This document shows, piece by piece, positions 23,301-33,593 of a DNA stretch of 64,000 nucleotides. Each line of letters starts with the position of its first letter. The stretch's first letter is position 1. The stretch spans positions 5,084,001 through 5,148,000 of the forward strand of contig CM077596.1 of assembly GCA_039654915.1 (NCBI GenBank), given 5' to 3'. This stretch comes from Aquilaria yunnanensis (lineage: Eukaryota; Streptophyta; Magnoliopsida; Malvales; Thymelaeaceae). A model generated the notes under the pieces. The model saw only the letters and a program-made list of their open reading frames with translations, was not told the DNA's origin and made no database searches. The position numbers and the translations under genes were made by a program.

Positions 23301-24357
23301 ATTCCTTCTGGTGCCCAGTTCAACATAACACAATTTGATGTCTATTTAAGAAATTGTGATCCCGTCACATACCTTCAGCTGCTTACCATTGATCTTTATC
23401 GTAAGTAACTTCATATCTCTCCCATCCAAGACCAACGGAGAAGAAGAATCTGGTTGCAAAGTTAAAGAGTGTGGTTACAAAAAGAGAACATCTGATAAGT
23501 CCAACTGTAATGATGGCAAGCCACAACCTAATTATCATGGTAACATCCACCAATACCAAAGGACAAAATGTATGCTACCTCCAACTCTTGGGAACACAGT
23601 AATCTTTGAGCTAACAATAGTTCTTTCTTCACCTAATGAAAATTTCAAATCCACCTGAAGAGGAAGTTACACTACATTAGTACATGAAACCAAAGCATGT
23701 GCCAATGTATATATATTCAGAATCCAGGAGGGATTGCATGCACACCGTATCAAAGTAATAATCTGGTTTCTGGTAATCCTTCAGGAAAATCTCTTTCGGG
23801 GCATCCATTTTGGATTCTTCCACTTCCTTGGGTAAAGTTTCTGTTGCAACTGAACAAAGCAGCCTCCTAGTACCTAAGTTACTGATTTTCCGAGCTCTCT
23901 GAAACAATGTGGATCCATCAACAGTACAATAAAACATGACAAACTGGAAATAATTGTCACCTTATAAAGATACTTACATGCAAGGAGGGATATGGAAACC
24001 GGTAACTCCTTTGGCAGGAAACCTTGGTTGTAGTATCAAAAAAATATATACGAAAAGCGTAAATACCCAATTGATTTCATTCTATTACAAAGAAGCAAGA
24101 AAAATGCAGACCTGAGAGGCAGTATAACAGCTGAACCGTGATAAAGTTTTCGCTCGACTCTGACAAAGAAACGTCGGAAGAGAAGAGTTATACACTAGGA
24201 CACTGGTAAACAAGTACGGCTATCACAAATAGATTCATCTCAAAATAAGAACAAAAGAGAAATGGGATCAGATAATCACAGGAGCAGAGGAGACCAAACC
24301 CAAAAGACTTGTTCTTGCTAAACACGAGCTTTTGCAAGGAAGAATGAAGCGAGCCAT
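12210..24357 (-). CDS. PepN-type M1 zinc aminopeptidase, 33 coding exons, complete
   Basis: Removes N-terminal residues from peptides with one zinc ion; the N-terminus looks like an organelle transit peptide. Exons: 24280-24357, 24112-24159, 23978-24022, 23746-23898, 23579-23654, 23373-23449, 23125-23238, 22945-23019, 22747-22854, 22456-22668, 22297-22358, 22121-22148, 21948-22034, 21833-21858, 21013-21076, 20863-20943, 20671-20718, 20554-20572, 20385-20389, 20242-20253, 20012-20068, 19782-19891, 19631-19711, 19361-19541, 14009-14157, 13778-13916, 13527-13673, 13330-13411, 13075-13250, 12805-12915, 12550-12666, 12396-12467, 12210-12290. Total 2922 nt, 973 residues, all phases agree. Motifs: GAMEN 351-355; HEYFH 387-391; zinc ligand Glu410; catalytic Tyr471 in TVYEKG. 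Spacings equal those of E. coli PepN. The start is the ATG opening [11 protein letters not shown], the only frame that splices in phase. Donors after exons 18 and 30 are GC instead of GT. Not the APM1-type plant M1 enzyme. Confidence 0.96.
14161..14361. repeat. Tandem duplication next to a splice acceptor
   Basis: Two copies of about 100 bases, starting at 14161 and 14266 (period 105), differ by a few substitutions and one short indel in the second. The duplicated block starts three bases from the end of exon 25's acceptor CAG (14158-14160), so it doubles the branch-point region. Confidence 0.9.
14894..15782 (+). pseudogene. LINE ORF1 (DUF4283 + CCHC-type knuckle), broken
   Basis: The frame from about 14894 contains the DUF4283 core ending in [20 protein letters not shown] and LLLRKW. 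The next segment (about 15207-15290) lies in another frame with [16 protein letters not shown], and a third frame continues with [20 protein letters not shown]. The zinc knuckle near 15490 reads [14 protein letters not shown]: both outer cysteine pairs remain but the histidine is displaced by one residue from the usual CxxCxxxGHxxxxC spacing. ORF1 proteins bind the LINE RNA. The true start codon was not recognised. Confidence 0.85.
15890..18798 (+). pseudogene. LINE ORF2 (endonuclease, reverse transcriptase, zf-RVT), broken
   Basis: Pieces in order: an endonuclease segment (about 15940-16215) whose GDFN motif is changed to GYFN; a linker to about 16860; reverse transcriptase with NKAPCPDGY (normally KAPGPDG) near 17085, [19 protein letters not shown] near 17250, [13 protein letters not shown] near 17450; an altered catalytic box reading LFRDDKMIF (normally FADD) near 17770; and a long open frame from 17941 to 18798 with the thumb and zf-RVT region. 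Several stops and frame changes break the chain, and catalytic residues in both endonuclease and polymerase are altered. Confidence 0.9.
20242..20253 (-). other. 12-nt microexon (VYEK) carrying the catalytic tyrosine
   Basis: Minus strand CTGCAG / GTTTATGAGAAG / GTTTGA. It encodes Val470-Tyr471-Glu472-Lys473. Tyr471 lies 61 residues after zinc ligand Glu410, the same spacing as Glu320 to Tyr381 in E. coli PepN. Its length is a multiple of three, so skipping it would remove the catalytic residue without changing frame. Confidence 0.9.
20353..20378. repeat. (AG)13 microsatellite
   Basis: Thirteen uninterrupted AG units; on the gene's strand this is (CT)13. It begins 6 bases after the donor of the 5-nt microexon and lies wholly inside the intron before the VYEK microexon. 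Confidence 0.97.
20385..20389 (-). other. 5-nt microexon (TCACG)
   Basis: Minus strand CTGCAG / TCACG / GTATGA. It supplies the last two bases of Val468 and all of Thr469, and is needed to join exon 18 (ending ACA G) to the VYEK exon in frame and give the conserved FYTVTVYEKG run. Skipping it alone shifts the frame. It is too short for ordinary exon-finding programs. Confidence 0.85.
20554..20572 (-). other. 19-nt exon (MDNFYT) with GC donor
   Basis: Minus strand GGCAG / ATGGACAACTTCTACACAG / GCAAGT. It encodes MDNFYT plus the first base of Val468. The donor is GCAAGT, the usual form of a rare GC-AG intron. Confidence 0.9.
21276..21778. mobile_element. hAT-type MITE with AAGCGC repeats in an aminopeptidase intron
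   Basis: A 503-bp unit bounded by a perfect 8-bp direct repeat, GCATGAAT, at 21268-21275 and 21779-21786. The left end is CAAGGTTATTAAAAGCGC; the right end, reverse complemented, CAAGGTTTTGAAAAGCG. Both ends are packed with AAGCGC/GCGCTT words that can fold back on each other, while the centre is AT-rich. An 8-bp target duplication fits hAT. It lies in the intron between exons 14 and 15. No coding capacity. Confidence 0.85.
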
Positions 24358-24944
24358 TGGTACTAACAAACGCAAAGGATTTAAACGACAATAAAACTCA
24401 AAGCTTTCTTGTTTGATAAATGGATAAAAACCCAGATGCCGAAACTCGAAAAGAAACTCAGAACCCAGATTCAGAAAATTATAGAAGAGAACACCAAAGC
24501 TCTGAAACAGAGCGGTAACAGAGCTTTATAAACGATATACAAACGGATAATTCAGAATAAAGGGCAAGGAAAATCCAGCATCAATCAATTTGTTATGAAA
24601 AAATAGATATACTTAAAGCCGAGCCATCATTCCTCGGAGAAGATTCATATCGACCCAAGAACCTAAGAATCGAATAGAGTAGCAGGATATCGATCACTGT
24701 GTTATACCGGACCTTAGATCAGATGAAGAGAAATCAGATGATTTCACTCTCAAGTTCGCACGCCACTGGATAGTAGATAGACAGAACAAAATAAGTTAGC
24801 CCCGACAGGGGAGATATTTATTTTCAATATATGGCCCCATAACTAGAGGCGAAATAAAACTGCCCCTCAAATAGTACAAATTTTAACGATTAAACCCCTA
24901 AAGTTTCAACCAATGCAATATTGCCTGGACCACATCACCCCGTC
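24358..24944 (-). promoter_or_regulatory. 5' UTR and promoter region of the aminopeptidase gene
   Basis: Between the start codon and the hAT element there is less than 600 bases. The minus strand has a TA-rich stretch (around 24820-24830, CCATATATTG) that could be a TATA region, giving a leader of roughly 400 bases. No upstream ORF of note was seen. The transcription start is inferred only. Confidence 0.35.
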
Positions 24945-26495
24945 TAGGGATGGCAAAATCGGACCCGACCTGATAACTTAGACCAACCCACCCGAACCCA
25001 AGCCCGACCTGACCCGATTTGACTAAAAAAATCAACGACCTGAACTTAACTGTGCCCAACCCGACTTGAACCCGAACCCGATTAAAGGGAAACCCGAGAA
25101 AACCCGAACCCAAATGACCCAAACCCGAAATACCCGAACCCGAAATGACCCAAGCCTAAATTGACCCGAACCTGAAATGAACCAAACCTGAGACTGACCT
25201 GACCTGAACCCGAGATGACCCGATAACTAAACCCGATAATACCCGATTTTAACATTCACCCTAAACCTTAACTTTCCTCTTTCATTATTTTCTATATTAA
25301 ATCAGTCATAAATATGGAGGTTTCCATGTTTAGTAACTTCCAGTTTTTGAGACTTTCATATTCAGTATGTCTTATATTTAGGAATGGTGACTTCCGTTAT
25401 TAGTAACTTCCATTTTTTGGTACTTTCATATTTAGTAAGTCTCATATTTGGAGATGAGACTTTCATATTTAGTAGTTTCATTTCTTTTTCTAAGATATTC
25501 ATGTTTAATAATTTTCATCTTTTGAGAAAGGATTTCCAAATTTAATAACTTCTATTTTTTTAGAACTTCTATATATTATAAGTATCTTATTTGGGGAAAA
25601 AACATACATATTTAGTGAATCCCAAATTTGGATTTTTCCAACGGAAGTAATTTTTATATTTAGTAAATTTAATGATTTTAATAGGTAATTATTAAAATTA
25701 AAAAATTTAGCCCTAAACTTTTAAGTATAGTGCAATAAGGTACCTAAATTTTAAAAAAATTTATTTTAGTCACCCATAATAATTACAACATGGATCCTAA
25801 AATTTTTGAAATCTTTGCACTTTCATCCAAATTTTTTAAATTTTACAATTTAGTCACTGATAATGAACTTGATTTGCATTTCGTTGTAATTTCAAAGAAA
25901 ATTCATTTAAACATAAGCATAACAAAATTGTCGTTGTATATGTCTGAGTGATAGCTGGGTGAAGATCTGAATAATCTGTACAATAATAGTAAAAATGTAT
26001 GGGTTTAGAAAAATAATCAAATATTACTATCAATGTTAAATTACTTAAATATGTACTAAACTATAATGAAGAAGATTTTTATGAATATTTTAATTAAATA
26101 TACTAAAAAATGAAATTTAAATTTAAATTAAATCACACAAAAAAATTGAATTATTTGATTTAAATTTTTAAAAAAATTGAATAGATTCAATCGTTTTGAC
26201 TTCACACCAGTAACCTACATGAATACAAAGATTGACCCGAATTTGACCCGAAAGCTGGCCTGAAGTTACCTGAGACTAAAATTACCCGACTTGAAGTTAA
26301 CCTAAACCCAAATAAACCCGGCCCAACCTAACCCGAATCCAAAATCAACTCAACTTGAAATCAACCCGAACCCAAATGACCTGACCTGAACCCGACCTGG
26401 ACCCGAATTCATGCTAACCCGAGTAGACCCGAACCTGAATGACCTGACCCAAACCTGACCTGACCCACCCAATTGTCATCCCTAACCCATCCCTA
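24945..26495. mobile_element. hAT-type non-autonomous element with ACCCGAA subterminal arrays
   Basis: A 1551-bp unit starting TAGGGATG and ending CATCCCTA (perfect 8-base inverted ends), flanked by a perfect 8-bp direct repeat ACCCCGTC at 24937-24944 and 26496-26503. About 300 bases at each end are filled with ACCCGA/ACCTGA words in the same orientation on the plus strand. The middle is AT-rich with several imperfect repeats of a TTTCATATTTAGTAA-like unit (about 25310-25600). No transposase is encoded. The 8-bp target duplication and subterminal motif arrays fit the hAT superfamily. Confidence 0.9.
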
Positions 26496-26503
26496 ACCCC
26501 GTC

Positions 26504-27016
26504 AAGTGAACTGAATTACAGAAACTTTTGAGCCGCTAATTTCTGAACGTGAAACCTGAAATGTGAGCATGTTTCATTATGTGTGCTGTTTATGATGCTA
26601 AAGTTGCATATTTGATATAGTACTTGTATATTCAATGATATTATCCGCACCAACTTATACTACACTTGATACTCAAAATAGTTGAGTAGGATGTCTGAGA
26701 CCCCTAGGGACAAGCTAGCCTTCAAGCAAAGACAATGTTAGAGGAATCCGAGGAAAAACCCTATAATACTTAAGTCAATAGTGGCTTGAGAGTGAAGAGA
26801 GTATAGACAAAGCTATAAGCGTAATGTAATGCGTACCTCTCGGTCTCAAGGCTTTATATAAGGATATCCTCTTGGTGTTCATGAGGGAAAGTTTTCCTTT
26901 ATAAGGGAAATTTTTTCCCTCATTCAGTGATCATCCCCGTGGTTTCAAGGATCCTTCCTTATCTTAGTCCCTAGCTTCCAACAGTCAACTTGTAAGATAA
27001 CTAATCAGTAAGCATT
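26504..27016. other. Unassigned sequence, LTR-like texture
   Basis: Contains TGTCTGAGACCCCTAGGG near 26690 and a TTTATATAAGGATATCC block near 26861 that look like LTR promoter sequence, but no matching second copy was found in the window. Confidence 0.35.
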
Positions 27017-27309
27017 TGGTCCTAAGCCAAATGGGCTGTTAGGCCATTAAGGGGTACAATCCACTCAAGATGAACTAAAGAGGCCTTGCTAGATCCAGAT
27101 AAAGACTAAGCCTGAGGCCAATGGCTAGACAGCCTACATGAGGCATGCTTCGTGAAAAGAAAGGTTAATGGATCGATCATAAACTAGAGAGGAACTTTAT
27201 GGAAGATCTCCATGATCACATAGTTGATCACACCCCCTCCACGACCGTGACATCATAGGGCCTATATAAGGCAGCCTTATGAAAGACACCAAGTACGTCT
27301 AACACCTTG
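27017..27309 (+). repeat. 5' LTR of Tat element, first part
   Basis: Aligns with 46377-46680 through shared blocks such as GGCTAGACAGC, ATGCTTC and CTTATATAAGGCA-like promoter sequence. It is cut at 27309 by the Tekay insertion and resumes at 37756. Confidence 0.7.
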
Positions 27310-29937
27310 TGTCGTGCCCCAAACTACCCCTGGCCCATTTGGGCCCGATTACTTAAAACATGCAACGGAAGTTTTCATTACACAGAAGGGGCTTTTAAAA
27401 CTCATTAAGACTTATGGGCACAAACCCCATGATACTTACCGACACTAGTTTGTTAAGTTCTTTAATTAAGGTTAAGTTGAAGTGCTCTTAGAAACAAGCT
27501 GGCACCTATGTGGATTTCATGTGTTCATTTTCATGGTCTTTACCAAACTTAGCCAAGAATATGCATGACAACCAAAACACCAACTTAAGTTTGAAAACTC
27601 ATTTTCATGCATATGCTTTGCATGCTTATGTGTTTTGGTGTTCACTAGTGCACATAATCACTTAATGCCTTTAGATGCAACTAATGCTTAGGCATGCATT
27701 AATTCACATACGTGCACTTAAATTCCTTATTAGCCAAACTTTACACAAGCATCCAATTTCATGCTTTTTCTAAGTTTACTTGCATGTTCTTTACTAAGTG
27801 CGCATACATAGCCAAACATAGCATGCTTTCAACATAGACATGGGCTTATGGGCCTTTTAGTACTTAACATACATATGGCCCAAAATTAACCAAGAACATA
27901 TTCAAATTTTCCAAGTTCTTATTTAAGCCCAAAACATACATTTAAGCCCAATTTCAACATGCTTGAAGTTTCATGAAAACATAACCCATAAATTCATGCA
28001 TAGGCCTTGGTAAGTCCACCAAGCAATAAAAACACCAAAAAATGTCCAAGTCCATAATACAAGCCCAAAGCCAAGTTTGACCGAATTTTAGCTAAGTCCA
28101 TAATTTAGTCACTAAACTTAGACCAACAAAATACATGCTTAAAAGCAAGCCATAAATCATAGTGCCATGGAACACTAATTATCCACCTTAAGACATTGTT
28201 CTCACAAATTCTAGACTCGTAGTCTTGCACATAAAGTCCACACTTATTAGTTTGATTTTCAAGCAACTTAAAATACTTAGAATATTTAGTATAATTGAGC
28301 AATATCATACACATACCAAACCTTTATACCACAAAAAGAGTACTCAAGACTTTTAGCTCAATCTTTCGAGCACACTTTTACCTATAAAAGTAGAGTAGGG
28401 CGGGTGAGTTATAAAACTTAATAAGGATTCCGTATGGCTTCCAAATCCTAACATATGGCCTTTAAGGCCCAACATATGCCAAGAATGTAATGGCAATAAT
28501 TATTCCAAAATTCCTGGAAAGAAAACATAAAGACAAAGAAAACACAAAGATACATGCATATACAATTATAATCAAAATCGGGGGTTAGCATGCACAACAA
28601 TTTCATAAAAGCACGCAAACACACGCCACTTAACACTTTGTTTACGGAAGGGCAGCAAGCATCCCTAAAGTTTTATTTCATTAATTTCACATACTTTTCA
28701 TTTTCGAAGATCTCACTTAGTATAGGAATTTAACCTGGCCTACTTAAATCCTAGCCCTTAATGCTTGCTTAACTTAGCTCATGAGTGAAACGGAATTATC
28801 GAAGCAATAATTTAACTTAAGCCCTCTTAGCACACCTAGGATCACATGGTTCTTTGACCATCACCTAGGTGCCTCAATACTCAAAATAGTATAAAAATCC
28901 TTACCCAATACCGAAAGCTCTTTAGAAGCTTGTTCTCCTTCGATTTCCTTGCTTGTTGACTCTATAAATGATTTTCTAGCACAAGGACCAAAATGGCCGA
29001 ATCTTATTAGTAACCATAAAATACCAAGAACACTTGGTGCATACTCATGGAACCTCAACTAGGAGGTGAGACTGAATTTATGTGCTTGATGTTCTTTAAG
29101 TTTCTTCTTGATTTTCTTCCTCCCAATGAGCTTAGAAGCTCATGTATACAAAGAGCTCCTTGAGAAGAGCTCAAACCCACCAAGAATGAAGATGGCCGAA
29201 AGTTTCTTTCTTGGATTTCTTTGAATCCTTCACTTGATTCTTGGCAGAATGTTTAGAGAAAGAAAAGAGTTGGAAAAGCTTATGGAATGGTAAGAACTTG
29301 TATGGCCAAAAATGAAAGAGAATGAGAGAAGAGTTGAAAGTGTTTGAGTTGTTTGGAGGTGAAAGAGTGTAAAAATGAGTGGGAGAATGAAATGAATTGT
29401 TTTAGGAGTGTTTTGAGCATGTGATGGCCAGCCATATGGAGGGGGAGTGAGAGAAAATCATGTGATTCACATGGAGACAAAGTGGGAGGCAAATTGGAGA
29501 CAAATTGGAAGAGTTGAGTGAATTTATCAAAAGTATGGGACAAGTAGATGTAGAAAAGAATCCTATGTGATGACTTGGATGGAGATGGATTAAAATAATG
29601 GGGAAATAGAGGGAGGTGGCAGCCATGGCATCCAATGCCTTTAAAATTGGCTAATCCCCCCTTAGTCCTTCAATTGTTCGCATTTGAGTAATTGACCCCA
29701 ACCACCAAAAGTCCCCTTTGTTCAATTGAGTCACTCACTTTAAATTTTCACCACTAATTCTCTTGGTCTAAGCCAAGCTTATTTTCAAGAGTGTTCATCA
29801 CTCATTTATGCCCATGCCATACTTAATTCAATGTCTCCTCAAATTAATTGAGCTGAATTCCCAAATTAAGAAAAAATTTTGGCTCCCAAATTTGGATTGT
29901 CCGGGACCTAATCAATTTGGATTGCCTAGGCATTACA
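27310..29937 (-). repeat. 3' LTR of Tekay element
   Basis: 2628 bases, on the plus strand beginning TGTCGTGCCCC and ending GGCATTACA. Matches 35086-37750 along its whole length with scattered substitutions; the partner has a roughly 40-base extra segment near 36810-36850 built from a local repeat of AAGAACACTTGGT. Confidence 0.95.
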
Positions 29938-29952
29938 ACACTACCCTCTTTA
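29938..29952 (-). other. Tekay polypurine tract region
   Basis: The minus strand reads AAAGAGGGTAGTGT directly before the 3' LTR, the place and composition expected for the plus-strand DNA primer. Confidence 0.65.
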
Positions 29953-31276
29953 AGAATTTTGGTCCTCCAAATTTCCTAGGAGCTTTGGGAAGGCATCCGG
30001 ATAATTCTTACGCATTTCATCTTCAACCTCCCATGTTGCCTCCTCCTCAGAATGGTTAGTCCATTGGACTTTCACCATCGATATCCACTTACTCCTGAGC
30101 TTCCTAGTGTCCCTCGCCAATACCCAAATTGGTTCTTCCTTATATGTAAGATCTTGGGTAATGGGTACACTAGTGACATGTATTACTTGTTTAGGGTTGA
30201 AGACACACTTCTTTAACAAACTCACATGAAATTTGTCATGCACATGTCCTAGCTCAGGCGGTAGCTCTAACTTGTAAGCTACATTTCTTACTCTTACGAG
30301 TATTAGGTATGGTCCTACATACCTCGGGGCTAATTTTCCCTGCTTACCAAACCTCATTACTCCCTTCATAAGAGATACTTTCAACCATACTCGATCTCCT
30401 ACCTGGAACTCCAGGTCTCTTCTTTTCTTAAGGTTGACATATGATTCTTGCCTATTATTAGCAGCCTTAATCCTTTCCTGGATTAGCTTAATTTTCCCAG
30501 TAGTCTCTCTTATGAGTTCTGGGCCAATTTCCAACTTATCACCTGGCTCATGCTAGCAGTGTGGAGTTATGCACCTTCTTCCATAGAGGGCCTCATAAGG
30601 TGCCATGCCAATCATTGAGTGATGGCTATTATTGTACGAAAACTCCACTAAAGGCAAGTGTTTATCCCATTCTCCTTGGAAGTCAATAATACAACACCTC
30701 AACATATCTTCCAAGGTTTGAATGGTTCTTTTAGTCTATCCGTCCTTTTGAGGATGGTATGCAGAACTGAATTTTAACTTAATGCCCAAGGCATGGTGCA
30801 AGGACTTCCAGAATCTGGAAACAAATCTTGGGTCTCAATCCGAGACAATGTCGTCTGGTACACCATGTAGCCTTACTATCTCCTTAACATATTGTTGGGC
30901 TAACTTCTCCAGGGAATCTGTAAGGTTTATAGGCAAAAAATGGGCTACCTTAGTCAATCTGTCCACTATGACCCAGATTGTATTACTCTTTCTTCGGGTC
31001 AGTGGAAAACCCACTACAAAGTCCATGGATATGGATCCCCATTTTCTTTCTGGTATAGGTAAGCTCTATAATTTTCCTCCAGGTCTGGTGTTCCACTTTA
31101 ACTTGCTGACAGGTCATACACTTAGCCACAGAAGCACCAATCTCCTGCTTCATAGATGGCCACCAGAAATGGGATCTCAAATCCTTATACATTTTCTGAG
31201 CTCCAGGATGCATACTCATCAAGCTGGAGTAGGCTTCTTCTAGGATTTGTCGCCTGATTCCATCCTTATTTGGCAC
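29950..31276 (-). pseudogene. Tekay integrase and chromodomain-like tail, broken
   Basis: The zinc-binding part is at about 31150-31200 (FWWPSMKQEIGASVAKCMTC). The core starts near 31030 ([20 protein letters not shown], first catalytic Asp present) with a second Asp region [12 protein letters not shown] near 30840. A frame break follows. The 30534-29950 frame has the C-terminal domain (FQVGDRVWLKVSLMKGVMRF) and a chromodomain-like segment VQWTNHSEEEATWEVEDEM. Chromodomains of this lineage are thought to steer integration to particular chromatin. Confidence 0.92.
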
Positions 31277-31447
31277 ATAAATCCTATTCTAGAAATATAA
31301 TATTCCAGCCTTAAAGGAAAATCCTTGATACAATTTCTCTCATTTCTACCTAGAGATCCTAGGAATCTCCTCATCTTGAAGCTGAGCTTCCTGAATTAGG
31401 TCTTTCCATTCAGACCTAATAGTTAGGACCTGTACTTGGTCCATCTC

Positions 31448-33593
31448 CTAGTGTTTCCATTCCTGGGCCAATTCAGATAAATTGAGTACCTCTACCTCAG
31501 CAGGCTCTCCAGTGGCTTTAAGTATTCCCGTGTACTTCCTACTGAGAGCATCAGCTACCACATTGGCTTTCCCGGCCGTATACTCGATGACGCACTCAAA
31601 ATCTTTCAGGTACTCGAGCCATCTTCTTTGCCTCATGTTCAGGTCCTTTTGTGTAAATAGGTACCTTAGACTCTTGTGGTCTGTGAAGACTTGGAATCTG
31701 CCTCTCCAAGTAGGTAGTGCCTCCACTGCTTCAGAGCAAAGATCACTGCCACTAACTCCAGATCATGAACTAGATAATTCTTCTTATGAGGCCTTAGTTG
31801 CCTTGATCCATAGGCTATTGCTTGCTTCCCTTGCATTAAGACACAACCCAACCCTACTCTCGAAGCATCAGTATAAACTATATATTCCTTAGTAGGGTAT
31901 GGTAAAACCAGTATTGGGGTTGTAGTCAACTTTTCCTTAAGTTCTTGGAAGCTAGCCTCACATTGCTTACCCCACTCAAACTTTTGGTCCTTCCTTGTCA
32001 ATTGAGTGAGCGGAGTTGCTAGTATAGAGAATTTGGGCACAAATCTCCTGTAGTAGCCAGCAAGTCCTAGGAAGCTTCTTATGTCCCTCACAGTCTGAGG
32101 TTGCTTCCATTCCAAGACAGCTTTGATTTTCTCGAGATCAACAGCTAATCCATGCTCATTGATCACATGTCCGAGAAATCCAACTTCTTTAGCCCAGAAT
32201 TGGCACTTACTTAGTTTGCCATATAACTCGTGTTTCTTTAGCAGGCTTAGCACTACTCTTAGGTGCTCCTTATGGGCTTCTTCATCCTTTGAGTACACCA
32301 ATATGTCATCAATAAATACCACAACAAAGTAGTCCGGATAAGCCTTGAATACTCTTTGCATGAGGTCCATGAAAAAGGCTGCTGCATTAATGAGCCCAAA
32401 TGGTATCACTGTTTACTCAAAGTGACCATATCTGGTCTTAAAAGCTGTCTTTGAGACATCTTTTTTCCTGACTCTTAGCTGGAAGTATCTAGATCTGAGG
32501 TCTGTTTTGGAAAAGACCCTAGCTCCCTTTAACTGATCAAATAGATCCTCAATCCATGGGAGGGGTACTTATTCTTAATGGTCAGTGCATTGAGCTTCCT
32601 ATAGTCAACACACAACCTAAGGGTTCCATCTTTCTTCTTCACAAATAGTACAAGTGCTCCCAAGGGAGATGTACTTGGTCTTATGAAACCCTTCTCAAGC
32701 AACTCATCCAGTTGCTTTCTTAGCTCCGCCATTTCAGGAATAGCCATCCTGTAAGGAGCAATAGATGCTGGTGCAGCTCCTGGCACCAATTTGATCTCAA
32801 ACTCAACCTCTCTTGCAAAAGGGAGTCCTGGGAGATCAATGGGGAATACTTCAGGGAATTCTCTTATTATGGGTATTTTACCCAGCTCTATTTCCACTTC
32901 TATTCCATTTAACCCTAGGTATTCACCTTTTATTATTAGGGGTTTATGTTCCACCACTTTCAAAAGATTTTCTGGGACTACCCCAAATGATTTATCTAAA
33001 GATTGGGGTTTGTGTCTAGGCAGATAGAGTGGCCTGGCATGGTAGTCTATTACTACCCGGTTGGCACTAAGCCAGTTCATACCCAGTATGATATCATATC
33101 CATTAGTATCCAAGAATATCAGGTCGGCTCTAAGCTCTAGTTCACCTAGCCTAAGCATGCAATCTTTTACCATATGGTATGTTATCAAGACCTCATTCCT
33201 GGCAGTTTTAACCAGGTACATTTTATCCGTATTGCATATTTCTAGGTTCATATCTTTAACCAGCTTAAATGATACTATATATAAAGATGCACCAGTATTA
33301 AATAAAACTGATACTTCATAACCATTAATAATAATGGTACTTGTAAGAGTCTTCCTGACCAGCCCGGTCTGGTCCATTTCTTCCTCATCATCCCCAGCTC
33401 TGTTAACCGTTCGGTCCTCTCGTGCTTTCCCCGAAGTCTCAATCTGGAATACTCTTCCAGTAGCCTGAGCTTGTTTATTCCTACGCTGGGGCAGGCTAAG
33501 GCCCTGCTCCCTCCTTGGTGGTGGAGGTATATTGGGCCTCCTTATGGGCAATGGTCTCTGTGCCCATCTATTATTGAACCCTCCAGGGGTCAT
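31448..33593 (-). pseudogene. Tekay protease, reverse transcriptase and RNase H, broken
   Basis: The 33593-32529 frame holds the protease, whose active-site box reads LFNTGAS with Asn (AAT, complement of 33297-33299) where catalytic Asp is expected, then the start of reverse transcriptase with [21 protein letters not shown] frame break near 32410-32560 follows. The 32409-31666 frame carries the polymerase box [18 protein letters not shown] (both Asp kept) and the RNase H start ([14 protein letters not shown]). The 31726-31448 frame carries the RNase H end ([20 protein letters not shown]). Confidence 0.93.

Noticed and set aside
12210..24357. Assigning the aminopeptidase to APM1-type plant M1 enzymes
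   Set aside because: The motif context ([23 protein letters not shown]) is that of the bacterial PepN subfamily, and there is an N-terminal transit-like extension.
24898..25122. Minus-strand open frame in the hAT element
   Set aside because: It is a by-product of the ACCCGAA repeat array and has a repetitive, glycine/valine-rich low-complexity translation.
28105..29635. Minus-strand ORFs in the Tekay 3' LTR, with counterparts at 35.7-37.4 kb
   Set aside because: They recur in both LTR copies and have no domain; LTR sequence, not genes.
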